Shown here piece after piece: positions 63,842 to 64,000 of a DNA stretch of 64,000 nt. The stretch covers positions 24,548,045 to 24,612,044 of the forward strand of contig OX637404.1 in the NCBI GenBank assembly GCA_951799425.1, read 5' to 3'. This DNA is from Ilex aquifolium. Lineage: Eukaryota; Streptophyta; Magnoliopsida; Aquifoliales; Aquifoliaceae. Position numbers and translations under genes: made by a program. Position 1 is the stretch's first letter. The number at the start of each line of letters is the position of its first letter. A model generated the notes under the pieces. It searched no databases. It was not told the origin of the DNA and saw nothing but the letters and a program-made list of their open reading frames with translations.

Positions 63842-64000
63842 GGGAGAAATACACTTAGACCCGTTGATATTTAAAATATTACACATAGACCTCTTAAGAT
63901 TTGTACGAGCGTAACAGTTAGATCCTTATTGTTAATGTCCGTTAGTAAATTACACCAAAATTCCCTGAAGTTTGTAGACGTATAATACTTAGACCCATCA
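63842..64000. mobile_element. Left end of a third member of the palindromic Mutator-like family (cut by window edge)
   Basis: Starts GGGAGAAATACACTTAGACC and continues TTTAAAATATTACACATAGA with the ACGAGCGTAACAGTTAGA block, collinear with 59105-59240. The other end lies outside. Confidence 0.65.

Overview
The window is nuclear DNA of a flowering plant. It has long AT-rich introns with GT..AG borders, an intron-rich gene whose exons read clearly as the plant ATM kinase, one exon of a phytocyanin (a plant-only blue-copper family), and dense plant transposons (AU-type SINEs, TRIM elements, LINE and copia relics, Mutator-like and hAT-like elements). I cannot name the species. No prokaryotic, organellar or complete viral gene was seen.

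Minus strand, 52622 down to 2036: the N-terminal part of a single ATM gene. I assembled 42 consecutive coding exons (5212 nt, codons 1 to 1737). All join in frame with GT donors and AG acceptors and follow the residue order I remember for Arabidopsis ATM. The gene runs off the left edge, so the rest of the solenoid and the FAT, kinase and FATC domains lie outside. About 45 kb of this span is intron. The largest introns (23, 15, 9, 31 and 20; 8.0, 5.0, 4.6, 3.7 and 2.9 kb) are expanded by transposons. Just upstream of the start codon is a short promoter with an E2F-type site, and 276 bp upstream sits a Mutator-like element with a perfect 9-bp target duplication.

Right of ATM, 52.9 to 63.2 kb: no intact gene. 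This is a transposon field: a Mutator-like element in the ATM promoter; interleaved inverted repeats (54.5 to 55.5 kb); a nested element carrying GGN-rich minisatellites (56.4 to 58.1 kb); an almost fully palindromic Mutator-like element (59.1 to 60.1 kb); and a displaced copy of ATM introns 13 to 15 that retains exon 14 but has lost exon 15 (61.8 to 62.4 kb).

Right end, minus strand, 63.29 to 63.45 kb: first exon of a phytocyanin with TATA box and a (CT)n leader. Its frame is broken in the conserved motif after the Trp and no second exon was found, so it is probably a pseudogene. The last 160 bp begin another element of the palindromic Mutator-like family.

No previously undescribed multi-gene system is visible. 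The notable content is the ATM exon map, the transposon architecture within and next to a DNA-damage checkpoint gene, and several elements whose exact boundaries can be read from target-site duplications. Family assignments rest on remembered family features; no database search was possible.
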